From Thermoguttaceae bacterium (GTDB lineage Bacteria > Planctomycetota > Planctomycetia > Pirellulales > Thermoguttaceae): 47,211 bases of DNA. The notes under the pieces are model-generated. The model did not search any database and was not told the DNA's origin. It saw only the letters and a list, made by a program, of their open reading frames with translations. The translations under genes and the position numbers were made by a program. The DNA is taken from NCBI GenBank assembly GCA_017937685.1, contig JAGBDD010000072.1:1-47211 (forward strand), read 5' to 3'. This document shows positions 1 to 7,655 of the stretch, piece after piece; position 1 is the first letter of the stretch; each line of letters begins with the position of its first letter.

Positions 1-231
1 GCCGTGCGGCGGGTTTTCGCCTTCGACGTGAACGTGTCCTGGGGCTCCGTGGGGTGGGTTTTCCGCGGCGTGGTCGTGATCGCAGTCGGGGCCGTGAACG
101 TGTTCGGCGGCGTCGGGCGCGCTTTGCGGTCGAGGGCAACCGGCGAACGCGCCGAGCGACGCAACGGCGAGTAAGGTCGCGAAAACGCCGGGGAAACGGC
201 GGGAATCGCGACGCTGTTTCGTGATTTTCAT
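1..231 (-). CDS. Histidine-rich lipoprotein, C-terminus cut by window edge
   Basis: An open frame runs from an ATG at 231 to the window edge with no stop, giving 77 visible codons. The N-terminus is a lipoprotein-type signal: basic residues (KITKQRRDSRR), a hydrophobic stretch (FATLLAVASLGAF) and then FAGC, so lipidation at that Cys is likely. After it come His-rich segments, including [12 protein letters not shown] and PGHVH. The HVHGPDCDH unit is the same as in the next gene upstream on the same strand. A GGAGA stands 11 nt before the ATG. The gap to the upstream gene is 60 bp, so they probably share a transcript. The likely role is binding divalent metal (Zn, Ni or Cu) at the envelope; this is inferred from composition only. 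Confidence 0.72.
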   Translation of the reverse strand, partial: MKITKQRRDSRRFPGVFATLLAVASLGAFAGCPRPQSAPDAAEHVHGPDCDHDHAAENPPHGAPGHVHVEGENPPHG

Positions 232-291
232 AACGCGCTTTATCTCCGTTAAAGCAGTGCGCAAGCGTTGACGTTAAATACGATAGGCGAA

Positions 292-699
292 TTACGCGCC
301 GACTTCCGGAACGGATTGCGCGGCTTCCGCTTCGTGTTCGTGTTCGCAGTTTTCGTCGTGAACGTGTCCGGGCTCGTCGTGCGCGTGATCGCAGTTTTCG
401 TCGTGAACATGGCCCGGTTCGCCGTGTTCGTGATCACAGTTTTCGTCGTGAACGTGTCCTTCTTCGCCGTGCGCGTGGTCGCAGTCGGGGCCGTGAACGT
501 GTCCGGCTTCGCCGTGGTCGTGCGCGCAACCGGGGCCGTGGACGTGTCCGGGTTCGCCGTGCGCCGGGCCGGCCGGGACTTTGCCGCCGAGAACGAAGAA
601 GGCGGCGACGCCTCCGACGAGAAGAAGCGCGAGCGCGCCGACGGCGATGAAGGGAGACGGGGCTTTCGGTTGATCGTCGTTGAGTTTTTGTTCGGTCAT
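292..699 (-). CDS. Membrane-anchored histidine-repeat protein (putative metal binding)
   Basis: A 135-residue protein. Residues 1-17 are polar and cytoplasm-like, 18-37 form one hydrophobic segment ([20 protein letters not shown]), and residues 48-122 are five consecutive 15-residue repeats with consensus GEPGHVHxxxCxHxH. Each repeat holds four or more His and one Cys, with acidic residues between them. The tail ([13 protein letters not shown]) lacks His. The orientation suggests the repeats lie in the periplasm. This pattern is typical of metal-sequestering tails, but I recognise no named family. It lies between the small membrane protein at 779-1291 and the His-rich lipoprotein at 1-231, all on the minus strand. 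The metal and the function are unknown. Confidence 0.8.
   Translation of the reverse strand: MTEQKLNDDQPKAPSPFIAVGALALLLVGGVAAFFVLGGKVPAGPAHGEPGHVHGPGCAHDHGEAGHVHGPDCDHAHGEEGHVHDENCDHEHGEPGHVHDENCDHAHDEPGHVHDENCEHEHEAEAAQSVPEVGA
334..558 (-). repeat. Five tandem 45-bp coding repeats
   Basis: This is the DNA that encodes the five 15-residue His/Cys repeats of the 292-699 gene. The period is exactly 45 bp and copies differ at a few positions (GPGC, GPDC, DENC variants), so they are old or diverging duplications. The same unit reappears in degenerate form at 1-130. Confidence 0.85.
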
Positions 700-735
700 T
701 TTAGCGTCCTAAACTTGTGGGTTCTTTGATTTTAG

Positions 736-764
736 TTTATCGTTGCGTTTTTAATCGTTTTCAA
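736..764 (-). promoter_or_regulatory. Candidate sigma70 promoter for histidine-repeat gene
   Basis: On the minus strand TTGAAA (764-759) and GATAAA (741-736) are separated by 17 bp, in the 79-bp gap upstream of the ATG at 699. The -35 is good and the -10 is weak. Confidence 0.35.
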
Positions 765-778
765 AGCGGAGTCGACGG

Positions 779-1291
779 TCAATTGAGAATTTTGCGCAAA
801 CGGAGATAAAGCGGCGTCGAAAACGCTTCGTTTAAACGATTTAACAACGCGACGAAGGAAAGCGAACAAACGGCGCCCGACGAAGAATCGACGAACGCTC
901 GGACGGAGGGCGCGCCGAAATCGCCGAAAATTTCCTTTTCGGTCGGGAGACGGAGCGACGACCAAGCGACGGCGCAACGCGACTTATGAACGGGAAGGTT
1001 GCGGTCGAACGACGGCGTTTCGGCAAAACTCGACTCGAAACGCGGCGGCGTCAAAAAAAGGGAGGAACGGCAAAAAACGCGAGCGCTGGAGATCGGACGG
1101 CGTTGGCGGCGATGAAAAACGTCGTCGTCGGCGATTGTCGAATCGTTATAGTCGACGAGGCAATGTGAATCAAAAACGCAACGCTCGGTCGGCTGATGCG
1201 CTCGGCAACAGTGGAGCGAATGGAGCCAAAACGCGAAAAACGCCGCCCAAACGAGCGCGTTTGCCGCTTTACTTTTGCTTAAATCGCTCAT
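779..1291 (-). CDS. Small hypothetical membrane protein
   Basis: A 170-residue product starting at an internal ATG at 1291. The frame is open further upstream, but that part is arginine-rich and looks non-coding, while codon use from 1291 onward matches neighbouring genes (GCG, TCG, CGT, GTC). After MSDLSKSKAANA comes one hydrophobic stretch (LVWAAFFAFWLHSLHCC) with His and Cys at its end, then a soluble Ser- and Phe-rich region with scattered His and Cys. A weak GGAACGG precedes the start. It is the first gene of the minus-strand run that carries the two His-rich proteins, so a part in the same metal-related process is possible. I recognise no family, and the protein could be spurious. Confidence 0.5.
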   Translation of the reverse strand: MSDLSKSKAANALVWAAFFAFWLHSLHCCRAHQPTERCVFDSHCLVDYNDSTIADDDVFHRRQRRPISSARVFCRSSLFLTPPRFESSFAETPSFDRNLPVHKSRCAVAWSSLRLPTEKEIFGDFGAPSVRAFVDSSSGAVCSLSFVALLNRLNEAFSTPLYLRLRKILN

Positions 1292-1552
1292 ATCCGTTCC
1301 CAAGCCTGTAAACGTGAAAATTTGCCGAATCCCTGCAATCGGCGCCAACGGTAATTTTAACAGTTTTTTCGCGTTTGGGAAGTGTCGTCGACAAATTTTC
1401 CTGGATTTTTTGCGGAAAAACGCCGATTTTACAACGTCGCGGACGGCGCGACGGCTGTTGAACGGGGAAGATTGGGCGTAGTTTGACGACGGGAACGGCG
1501 CGACCGGTTCGCGCGTCGCAAGCGAAAAACGACGCGGGAAGTAAAGATTAAT

Positions 1553-2563
1553 ATGGGAAAAATGGAGAAAGCGGTCGCGTCGTCGGAGACGGGCTCGGCG
1601 GAACGACCGTTGCAAATGAAAATCCGTTGGGCGACGCGGGCGGACGCGGCGGAGTTGCGGCGGATTTACGCGTATTACGTCGAGAATACGACCGTTTCTT
1701 TCGAGTACGAGGCGCCGAGCGTCGCGGAGACGGAGCGTCGAATCGCGGAGGTCGAGGGCGTTTATCCGTTTTTGGTTTGCGTCGTCGAGAGCGAACGCGG
1801 CGAAGATGGGAAAGAAGGGGGAAACGCGGGGAATTCTTCGGTCGCGCCGAACGACGAAGCGAAAAAAGCGTTGCCGGTTGCGTCGGACGGAGAAGAAAAG
1901 AGGGACGCTTCGGTCGCGTTAGATAGCGAACGCGAAGAAAAAGCGCAAGATTTTCCGTCGGCGACGAAGAGGAAACATAGCGAGGCTCGGGAAGTTTTGC
2001 CGTCGCGAGCTAACGTCGTCGACGGAAAAAACGTTGAAAACGAAGGCGGCGAACGAATCGTCGGGTACGCGCTGGCGCATCGAGCGTTCGAGCGGGCGGC
2101 GTATTCCTGGACGGCGGAAACGGCGGTTTACGTCGACCGAAACTGGCGGCGACACGGAGTCGGCGAAGCGTTGTATTCGGCGTTGATCGAGATATTGGAG
2201 GCGCAAGGATTCCGAACGCTTTACGCCGTCGTCGTCGCGGAAAACAAAGCGAGCGTCGAATTTCATAAACGCGCCGGATACCGGGAATTTGCGACGTTTA
2301 AGAACGCCGGTTGGAAATTTGAACGTTGGCTCGACGTCGTTTGGCTGGAGCGAACGCTCGGCGCTTGGCGCGACGCGGAGAATATAAACGAGAAAATCGG
2401 GGGCCCGGAAAAAGCGGACAAGTCGCCGAATACGTCGAACGCCGAGGCGGCGGAGCCCGCGCCGACGCCGGTTCGTCCGCTCGCCGAGTTGGCGGAAAAG
2501 CGGTCGGCGGCAATTTTGAGCGCCGCGACTCGCAAAGCGACGTTGGCAAAGCGGGAAACTTAG
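1553..2563 (+). CDS. GNAT N-acetyltransferase with long charged insert
   Basis: A 336-residue GNAT enzyme of the phosphinothricin/methionine-sulfoximine acetyltransferase type. Residues 23-78 carry the start of the fold (IRWATRADAAELRRIY, then TTVSFEYEAPS, then YPFLVCVVE). Residues 169-270 carry the rest: IVGYALAHRAF, ETAVYVDRNWRRHGVGEALY (the acetyl-CoA loop RRHGVG) and EFHKRAGYREF. Between them, residues 79-168 are a low-complexity charged insert absent from the roughly 170-residue family norm, and residues 283-336 are another low-complexity tail. GGGAAG upstream supports ATG 1553; ATG 1562 and ATG 1616 (just before the domain) are alternatives. It acetylates a small amine; the substrate is unknown. 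Confidence 0.82.
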   Translation: MGKMEKAVASSETGSAERPLQMKIRWATRADAAELRRIYAYYVENTTVSFEYEAPSVAETERRIAEVEGVYPFLVCVVESERGEDGKEGGNAGNSSVAPNDEAKKALPVASDGEEKRDASVALDSEREEKAQDFPSATKRKHSEAREVLPSRANVVDGKNVENEGGERIVGYALAHRAFERAAYSWTAETAVYVDRNWRRHGVGEALYSALIEILEAQGFRTLYAVVVAENKASVEFHKRAGYREFATFKNAGWKFERWLDVVWLERTLGAWRDAENINEKIGGPEKADKSPNTSNAEAAEPAPTPVRPLAELAEKRSAAILSAATRKATLAKRET

Positions 2564-2583
2564 CGTCGCCGCGTCGGGGCCTA

Positions 2584-2611
2584 TTGACAAAAAAATAAGG
2601 GAGGGTAAGAT
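2584..2611 (+). promoter_or_regulatory. Candidate promoter of polysaccharide operon
   Basis: TTGACA (2584-2589), a 16-bp spacer and TAAGAT (2606-2611) stand in the 215-bp gap before the DegT gene. The -35 is perfect, the -10 moderate. The leader would be about 160 nt. Confidence 0.45.
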
Positions 2612-2778
2612 AAAAATTACGCCCTAAAACGGAGCGTTGTTGTTGAAAACGCGATCTGTTTTGCGCGATCGTTGCGATTATACCGATTTTGCGCGACGTT
2701 CGAGAGGGGATTTGTCGGTTTTAGCGGTTAAAGCGGTTTCGGCGGCAAACTTTCGTCGTTTTCTTAAGGGAAACAAAG

Positions 2779-4005
2779 TTGGAAAAGTTTGAAAAAAAAG
2801 TCTGGTTGTCCACGCCGACGATGCACGGCGACGAAATTCGTTACGTTCAAGAGGCTTATGAGACGAACTGGATGTCGACTGTCGGCGCCAATATCGACGC
2901 GGCGGAAAAGGCGATCGCCGAGAAAGTCGGCTGTCGTTGCGCGGTCGGGTTGTCGTGCGGAACGTCGGCGCTCCACTTGGCCGTTAAGTTGGCGGGAATC
3001 AAGCAAGGCGACGTCGTTTTCTGCACCGACGTTACCTTTGCCGCGTCGGTGAATCCGATTCTGTACGAGAAGGGCGAGCCGGTCTTTATCGATTCCGAAT
3101 ACGAAACGTGGAATATGGACCCGGTCGCGCTGGAAAAAGCGTTCGAGCTTTACCCGAACGCGAAGGCGATCGTCGTCGCGAACCTTTACGGCGTCCCGGC
3201 AAAGTTCGACGAAATTTGCGAAATCGCGCGCAAGCATAGAGCGATTATTATCGAAGACGCCGCCGAATCGCTCGGCGCGACGTACAAAGGGCGGCAAACC
3301 GGGACGTTCGGCGCCTATAACGCGATCTCGTTCAACGGCAACAAAATTATCACCGGCTCTTCCGGCGGCATGCTCCTGACCGACGACCAAGAGGCGGCGA
3401 ACAAAGCGCGCAAATGGTCGACGCAAAGTCGGGAAAACGCGCCTTGGTACCAACACGAGGAAATCGGTTACAATTACCGAATGAGCAACGTGATCGCCGG
3501 CGTCGTGCGCGGACAAATCCCGTATTTGGAAGAACATATCGCGCAAAAGAAGGCGATTTACGAACGTTACAAGAAGGGGTTCGAGGGGCTTCCGGTCTCG
3601 ATGAATCCGTTCGACGCGGACGTAATGGAGCCGAATTACTGGCTTTCGTGCCTCTTGATCGACGAAGACGCGATGTGTAAACAGGTTCGGAGCGACTCCG
3701 ACGCGTGTTACGTCTCCGAGCCGGGCAAGTCGTGCCCGACGGAAATCCTCGAAACGTTGGCGAAATACAACGCCGAAGGGCGTCCGATTTGGAAGCCGAT
3801 GCATATGCAGCCGAAGTTCCGTATGTCGCCGTTCGTTACCCGCGAGGGGGACGGACGCGGACGGACGAACGCTTACATCGCCGGTCGCGGCGTCGACGTC
3901 GGCGCGGATATTTTCCATCGCGGCTTGTGCCTCCCGAGCGATAACAAAATGACGCCGGAGGAACAAGATCGCGTAATCGAAATCGTGAGAAGTTGTTTCG
4001 AATAA
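2779..4005 (+). CDS. DegT/DnrJ/EryC1/StrS aminotransferase (nucleotide-sugar transaminase)
   Basis: A 408-residue PLP enzyme of fold type I that transfers an amino group from glutamate to a 4-keto nucleotide sugar. Visible family signs are CGTSALHLA (60-68), DVTFAASVN (84-92), the PLP-contacting IIEDAAESLGATY (157-169) and the Schiff-base lysine K189 in SFNGNKIITGSSGGM. The C-terminal WKPMHMQ and a Cys/His-bearing closing region are typical. The start is TTG at 2779 with AAGGG 8 nt before it; no in-frame ATG is better placed. It is the first gene of the run and stands next to PglC- and PglD-type genes, so a PglE/EpsN-like role making a 4-amino-4,6-dideoxy-GlcNAc is likely. PseC-type use of the CapE product is an alternative. 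Confidence 0.9.
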   Translation: MEKFEKKVWLSTPTMHGDEIRYVQEAYETNWMSTVGANIDAAEKAIAEKVGCRCAVGLSCGTSALHLAVKLAGIKQGDVVFCTDVTFAASVNPILYEKGEPVFIDSEYETWNMDPVALEKAFELYPNAKAIVVANLYGVPAKFDEICEIARKHRAIIIEDAAESLGATYKGRQTGTFGAYNAISFNGNKIITGSSGGMLLTDDQEAANKARKWSTQSRENAPWYQHEEIGYNYRMSNVIAGVVRGQIPYLEEHIAQKKAIYERYKKGFEGLPVSMNPFDADVMEPNYWLSCLLIDEDAMCKQVRSDSDACYVSEPGKSCPTEILETLAKYNAEGRPIWKPMHMQPKFRMSPFVTREGDGRGRTNAYIAGRGVDVGADIFHRGLCLPSDNKMTPEEQDRVIEIVRSCFE

Positions 4006-4024
4006 CGGGAGGCGGACGTCCGAT

Positions 4025-4654
4025 ATGTACGCGAAATTTTTTAAGCGCGCGATCGACTTTGCGGCGTCGTTTTTGGCGTTGATCGTTTTGTCGCCGCTCC
4101 TTTTGACGTTGTACGTCGTCGGCGCGATCGCGTTGAAGGGCGATCCGTTTTTCTATCAAGAACGACCCGGTAAAAAGGGGAAAGACGGTAAAGAAAAGAT
4201 TTTCCGTTTGATTAAATTCCGCACGATGAGCAACGCGCGCGGCGCCGACGGCGAACTCCTGCCGGACGACGTTCGTTTGGGACGGTACGGACGTTTTCTC
4301 CGTTCGACGTCGCTCGACGAACTGCCGGAGTTGCTCAATATCCTTAAGGGCGATATGTCGCTCGTCGGCCCGCGCCCGTTGCTCGTGCGGTACTTAGAAC
4401 GTTACACCGAAGAGCAACGACGGCGACACGACGCGCGACCGGGATTGACGGGGCTAGCGCAAGTGAGCGGTCGTAACGCGCTTTCGTGGGAAGAACGATT
4501 TAAACTCGACGTAAAATACGTCGATTCTATTACTTTTTGCGGCGACGTCGCGATTATTTTCGGTACTCTTAAGACCGTTTTTAAACGCGAAGGCATTACC
4601 TCGGAAACGTCCGCGACGATGGAAGAGTTTATGGGAAGCGGCGTGAAAAAATGA
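4025..4654 (+). CDS. PglC-type phosphoglycosyl transferase (initiating sugar transferase)
   Basis: A 209-residue monotopic phosphoglycosyl transferase that loads a sugar-1-phosphate from a UDP-sugar onto undecaprenyl phosphate at the inner membrane, starting glycan assembly. Seen: the re-entrant membrane helix (residues 9-36), KFRTM (64-68), the catalytic Asp-Glu pair D98-E99 in SLDELPELLN, GPRPLL (115-120) and RPGLTGLAQVSGR (138-150). The length matches the short PglC/EpsL class rather than the long WbaP/WcaJ class. GGGAGG precedes the ATG. The stop overlaps the next start (ATGA), giving translational coupling to the acetyltransferase. That supports an acetylated bacillosamine-like first sugar, though the true substrate cannot be read from sequence. 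Confidence 0.92.
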   Translation: MYAKFFKRAIDFAASFLALIVLSPLLLTLYVVGAIALKGDPFFYQERPGKKGKDGKEKIFRLIKFRTMSNARGADGELLPDDVRLGRYGRFLRSTSLDELPELLNILKGDMSLVGPRPLLVRYLERYTEEQRRRHDARPGLTGLAQVSGRNALSWEERFKLDVKYVDSITFCGDVAIIFGTLKTVFKREGITSETSATMEEFMGSGVKK

Positions 4655-5280
4655 CGACGGCGAAACGGAAAATCGTTATAATCGGCGCGAGCGGACACGG
4701 CAAAGTCGTCGCCGATCTTGCGAAAAAGAACGGTTACGACGACGTTGTTTTTTTGGACGATAATCCAAACGCCGGTGCAAACGGCGGGTTTCGCGTTGTG
4801 GGAACGACGCGAGACGTTTCTAGGTTTGCTGAATGCGATTTTATTGTCGCGATCGGCGCCGCGCGCGTGAGGGAACGATTGCAGACGCGGTTGCTGGACG
4901 CGAATTTGCGCGTTGTTTCGTTGATTCATCCCAACGCCGTCGTCGCGGACGATTGCGTCGTCGGGCCGGGAACGGCGGTGATGGCGGGCGTCGTCATTAA
5001 TCCTTCGGTTCGTATTGGCGCGGGATGTATCGTTAACACCGCCGCGTCGGTCGATCACGATTGCGTCGTCGAAGATTTTGCGCATATTTCGGTGGGGGCG
5101 CGTTTGGCGGGAACCGTCTCGGCTGGCGCTCGATCTTGGATTGGTATTGGCGCGACGATAAGCAATAATATAAAAATCTGCGCCGACTGCACGATTGGCG
5201 CGGGCGCCGTCGTGGTGAAGGATATCGACGAGCCCGGCGTTTACGTCGGCGTTCCCGCGCGTAAAATGGTAAAGCGTTAG
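4651..5280 (+). CDS. PglD/NeuD-type sugar O/N-acetyltransferase
   Basis: A 209-residue left-handed beta-helix acetyltransferase. The N-terminal Rossmann-like UDP-sugar domain is marked by IIGASGHGKVVAD (10-22) and the hexapeptide helix fills residues 95-200 (VVADDCVVGPGTAV, IGAGCIVNTAAS, IGIGATI, IGAGAVVVKDI). The catalytic-base histidine is H136 in SVDHDC. The ending GVYVGVPARKMVKR is typical. In PglD the enzyme N-acetylates UDP-4-amino-4,6-dideoxy-GlcNAc to UDP-diacetylbacillosamine. The neighbouring transaminase and PglC-type transferase fit that order (make, acetylate, load). NeuD-type O-acetylation is the alternative. Confidence 0.88.
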   Translation: MTTAKRKIVIIGASGHGKVVADLAKKNGYDDVVFLDDNPNAGANGGFRVVGTTRDVSRFAECDFIVAIGAARVRERLQTRLLDANLRVVSLIHPNAVVADDCVVGPGTAVMAGVVINPSVRIGAGCIVNTAASVDHDCVVEDFAHISVGARLAGTVSAGARSWIGIGATISNNIKICADCTIGAGAVVVKDIDEPGVYVGVPARKMVKR

Positions 5281-5312
5281 TAAGCGACAACTTAAGTAAA
5301 CGACACGTTCCT

Positions 5313-6431
5313 ATGAAAATTCTTTATGCGACGACCGTTGGGATTACGATGGGCTTTTTTAAGCAGTTTGTTAAATCCTTGCTTGACGCCGGGCATACGG
5401 TGGAAATTGCGACGAACGACGCGGAAGTTCCGATTCCGGAGTGTTATCGAGAATGGGGATGCGTCGCGCATACGATTTCGACTTCGCGCTCGCCGTTGAA
5501 CAAGGGAAATCTCGGCGCCGTTAAGCAATTGCGCAAGTTGGTCGAGGAGAACCGTTACGACATTGTTCACTGTCATACGCCGGTCGCGGCGATGTGCGCG
5601 CGGTTGGCGTGTCGCGGGGCGCGGAAGCGCGGAACGAAAGTTTTTTACACGGCGCACGGGTTCCACTTTTATAAGGGCGCGCCGCTGAAAAACTGGTTGT
5701 TGTATTATCCGGTCGAGAAGATTTGCTCGCGTTGGACCGATCTCTTGATTACGATTAATCAAGAGGATTACGCCTTGGCGCAACGTAAAATGAAAGCCAA
5801 GGAGGTTGTTTACGTTCCGGGCGTCGGCGTCGACTTGACGAAGTTCGGGAACGCGACGGTCGACAGAGCGGCGAAACGGCGCGAACTCGGCGTTCCGGAG
5901 GACGCGACGCTTCTTCTGTCGGTTGGCGAACTGAACGCGAACAAAAATCACGAAACGATTATTCGAGCGTTAGCGAAACTCGAAAATAACGCGAACGTGT
6001 ATTACGCGATCGCCGGGCGCGGCGGTTTGGATAAGTATTTGCAAAATCTTACCGCGTCGTTAGGGTTGGGCGACCGTGTAAAATTACTCGGTTACCGCAC
6101 CGACGTCGCGGAGTTATGCGCGACGGCGGATGTTTTTGCGTTTCCGTCGTTTCGCGAAGGGCTCGGGTTGGCCGCCGTCGAAGCGATGGTTTACGGTTTG
6201 CCGCTGATCACGTCGAACGTTCACGGGATTAACGATTACAGCGAAGACGGGAAAACCGGGTTTAAAAACGCGCCGAACGACGTCGACGGTTTTGCCGAAT
6301 CGATTAAAAAGTTAAGCGAAATGAAACCGGAGTTGCGCGAGGAAATTTCGCGCTATAATCGCGTTCTTGCTCAAAAGTATGGGCTCGATAAAATTATTCC
6401 GACGATGAAAAAACTTTACGGGCTTGATTGA
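5313..6431 (+). CDS. Glycosyltransferase family 4 (CapM/PglA/EpsD-like)
   Basis: A 372-residue GT-B retaining glycosyltransferase. The N-lobe has FFKQFVKSLLDAGHTVEIAT and IVHCHTPVAAMCARLA, then FYTAHGFHFYKGAP, which is characteristic of the CapM/EpsD group. The C-lobe has VLLSVGELNANKNHETII, the loop YVPGVGVD, and the nucleotide-sugar EX7E region FREGLGLAAVEAMVYGLPLI. It probably adds the second sugar to the lipid-linked first residue in the cytoplasm. It follows the initiating transferase by two genes with a 32-bp gap and a weak SD. Donor and linkage are unknown. Confidence 0.9.
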   Translation: MKILYATTVGITMGFFKQFVKSLLDAGHTVEIATNDAEVPIPECYREWGCVAHTISTSRSPLNKGNLGAVKQLRKLVEENRYDIVHCHTPVAAMCARLACRGARKRGTKVFYTAHGFHFYKGAPLKNWLLYYPVEKICSRWTDLLITINQEDYALAQRKMKAKEVVYVPGVGVDLTKFGNATVDRAAKRRELGVPEDATLLLSVGELNANKNHETIIRALAKLENNANVYYAIAGRGGLDKYLQNLTASLGLGDRVKLLGYRTDVAELCATADVFAFPSFREGLGLAAVEAMVYGLPLITSNVHGINDYSEDGKTGFKNAPNDVDGFAESIKKLSEMKPELREEISRYNRVLAQKYGLDKIIPTMKKLYGLD

Positions 6432-6607
6432 ACGTTGCGCGACTTTTGGGGCGTGAGCGGGTTAATTTTATTTGGCGGTCGCGACGCGGCGTTTTCCGAC
6501 GTTCGACCGTTTGTCGTCGGCTTGCGACGAAACTTAAAAACAACACACAGGGCGGCGACCGAGCGGTCGGCGCGATCGTAATTCGATAAAAAGAAAAGGA
6601 AGCGTTT

Positions 6608-7654
6608 ATGTCGTTGTTCGCGAATAAAACGTTGATGATCACCGGCGGCACGGGGTCGTTCGGAAACGCCGTTCTCAACCGATTTCTTCAAACCGATATC
6701 GGAGAAATTCGGATTTTCTCCCGAGACGAGAAGAAACAAGACGATATGCGGCACGAGTTCCAAGCGAAAATGCCGGAAGTCGCCGATAAAATCAAGTTTT
6801 ATCTCGGCGACGTGCGCGATATTCGCTCCGTCCGCAACGCTATTTACGGCGTCGATTACATCTTCCACGCCGCCGCGCTCAAACAGGTGCCGTCGTGCGA
6901 GTTCTTCCCGATCGAAGCGGTGAAGACGAACGTCTTGGGCACCGAAAACGTCTTGACCGCCGCCGTCGAAGCCGGCGTGAAAAACGTCGTGTGCCTCTCG
7001 ACCGACAAGGCCGCGTATCCGGTCAACGCGATGGGAACCTCGAAAGCGATGATGGAAAAAGTCATCGTCGCGAAGGCGCGAACCGTTTCGCCGGACAAAA
7101 CGAAAATTTGCTGCACGCGCTACGGCAACGTGATGTGTTCGCGCGGCAGCGTTATTCCGCTTTGGATCGAGCAAATCAAAGCCGGGAACCCGATCACCGT
7201 TACCGACGGGTCGATGACGCGCTTCATTATGTCGCTCGACGAGGCCGTCGACTTGGTGCTTTTCGCGTTCGAACGCGGCGAAAGCGGCGATATTTTGGTG
7301 CAAAAGGCGCCCGCCTGCACGATTCAAACGCAAGCCGAAGCCGTCTGCGAACTCTTTGGCGGCGATAAGAGCAAGATCAAAACGATCGGCATTCGACACG
7401 GCGAAAAAATGTACGAAACGCTTCTCACCAACGAAGAGTGCGCGAACGCCGTCGATATGGGGAACTTCTATCGCGTTCCGTGCGACAAACGCGGTCTCAA
7501 CTACGACAAATACTTCAACCAAGGCGACGCCGAGCGCAATACGTTGACCGAGTTCAACTCGAACAACACGGAGCTGCTCACCGTCGAGCAAACGAAAGCG
7601 AAGATCGCGTCGTTGGCGTACATCCAAGACGAATTGGCGAAGTTGGGGAATTAA
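6608..7654 (+). CDS. capE: UDP-N-acetylglucosamine 4,6-dehydratase/5-epimerase CapE
   Basis: A 348-residue extended SDR of the FlaA1/PseB/CapE group that removes water from UDP-GlcNAc and inverts C5, giving the L-arabino 4-keto sugar. Seen: NADP motif GGTGSFG (13-19), HAAALKQVP (88-95), STDKAAYPVNAMGTSK (131-146) in which Met142-xxx-Lys146 replaces the usual YxxxK as in CapE, and RYGNVMCSRGSV. The length is close to CapE of staphylococcal capsule loci. AAGGA is 7 nt before the ATG. It is followed directly by capF and capG, so this is the first step of UDP-L-FucNAc synthesis. A 176-bp gap upstream shows no clear promoter, so read-through from the preceding genes is likely. Confidence 0.93.
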   Translation: MSLFANKTLMITGGTGSFGNAVLNRFLQTDIGEIRIFSRDEKKQDDMRHEFQAKMPEVADKIKFYLGDVRDIRSVRNAIYGVDYIFHAAALKQVPSCEFFPIEAVKTNVLGTENVLTAAVEAGVKNVVCLSTDKAAYPVNAMGTSKAMMEKVIVAKARTVSPDKTKICCTRYGNVMCSRGSVIPLWIEQIKAGNPITVTDGSMTRFIMSLDEAVDLVLFAFERGESGDILVQKAPACTIQTQAEAVCELFGGDKSKIKTIGIRHGEKMYETLLTNEECANAVDMGNFYRVPCDKRGLNYDKYFNQGDAERNTLTEFNSNNTELLTVEQTKAKIASLAYIQDELAKLGN

Positions 7655-7655
7655 A

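Noticed and set aside
268..729. Plus-strand open frame of 153 codons opposite the histidine-repeat gene
   Set aside because: It is the antisense of the 45-bp repeats, giving a Val/Ala/Phe repeat with no family; the His-repeat frame has SD, TM segment and sense.
6608..7654. Annotation of this gene as PglF-type D-dehydratase
   Set aside because: Short soluble CapE/PseB form without the N-terminal membrane domain, and capF-capG follow directly.
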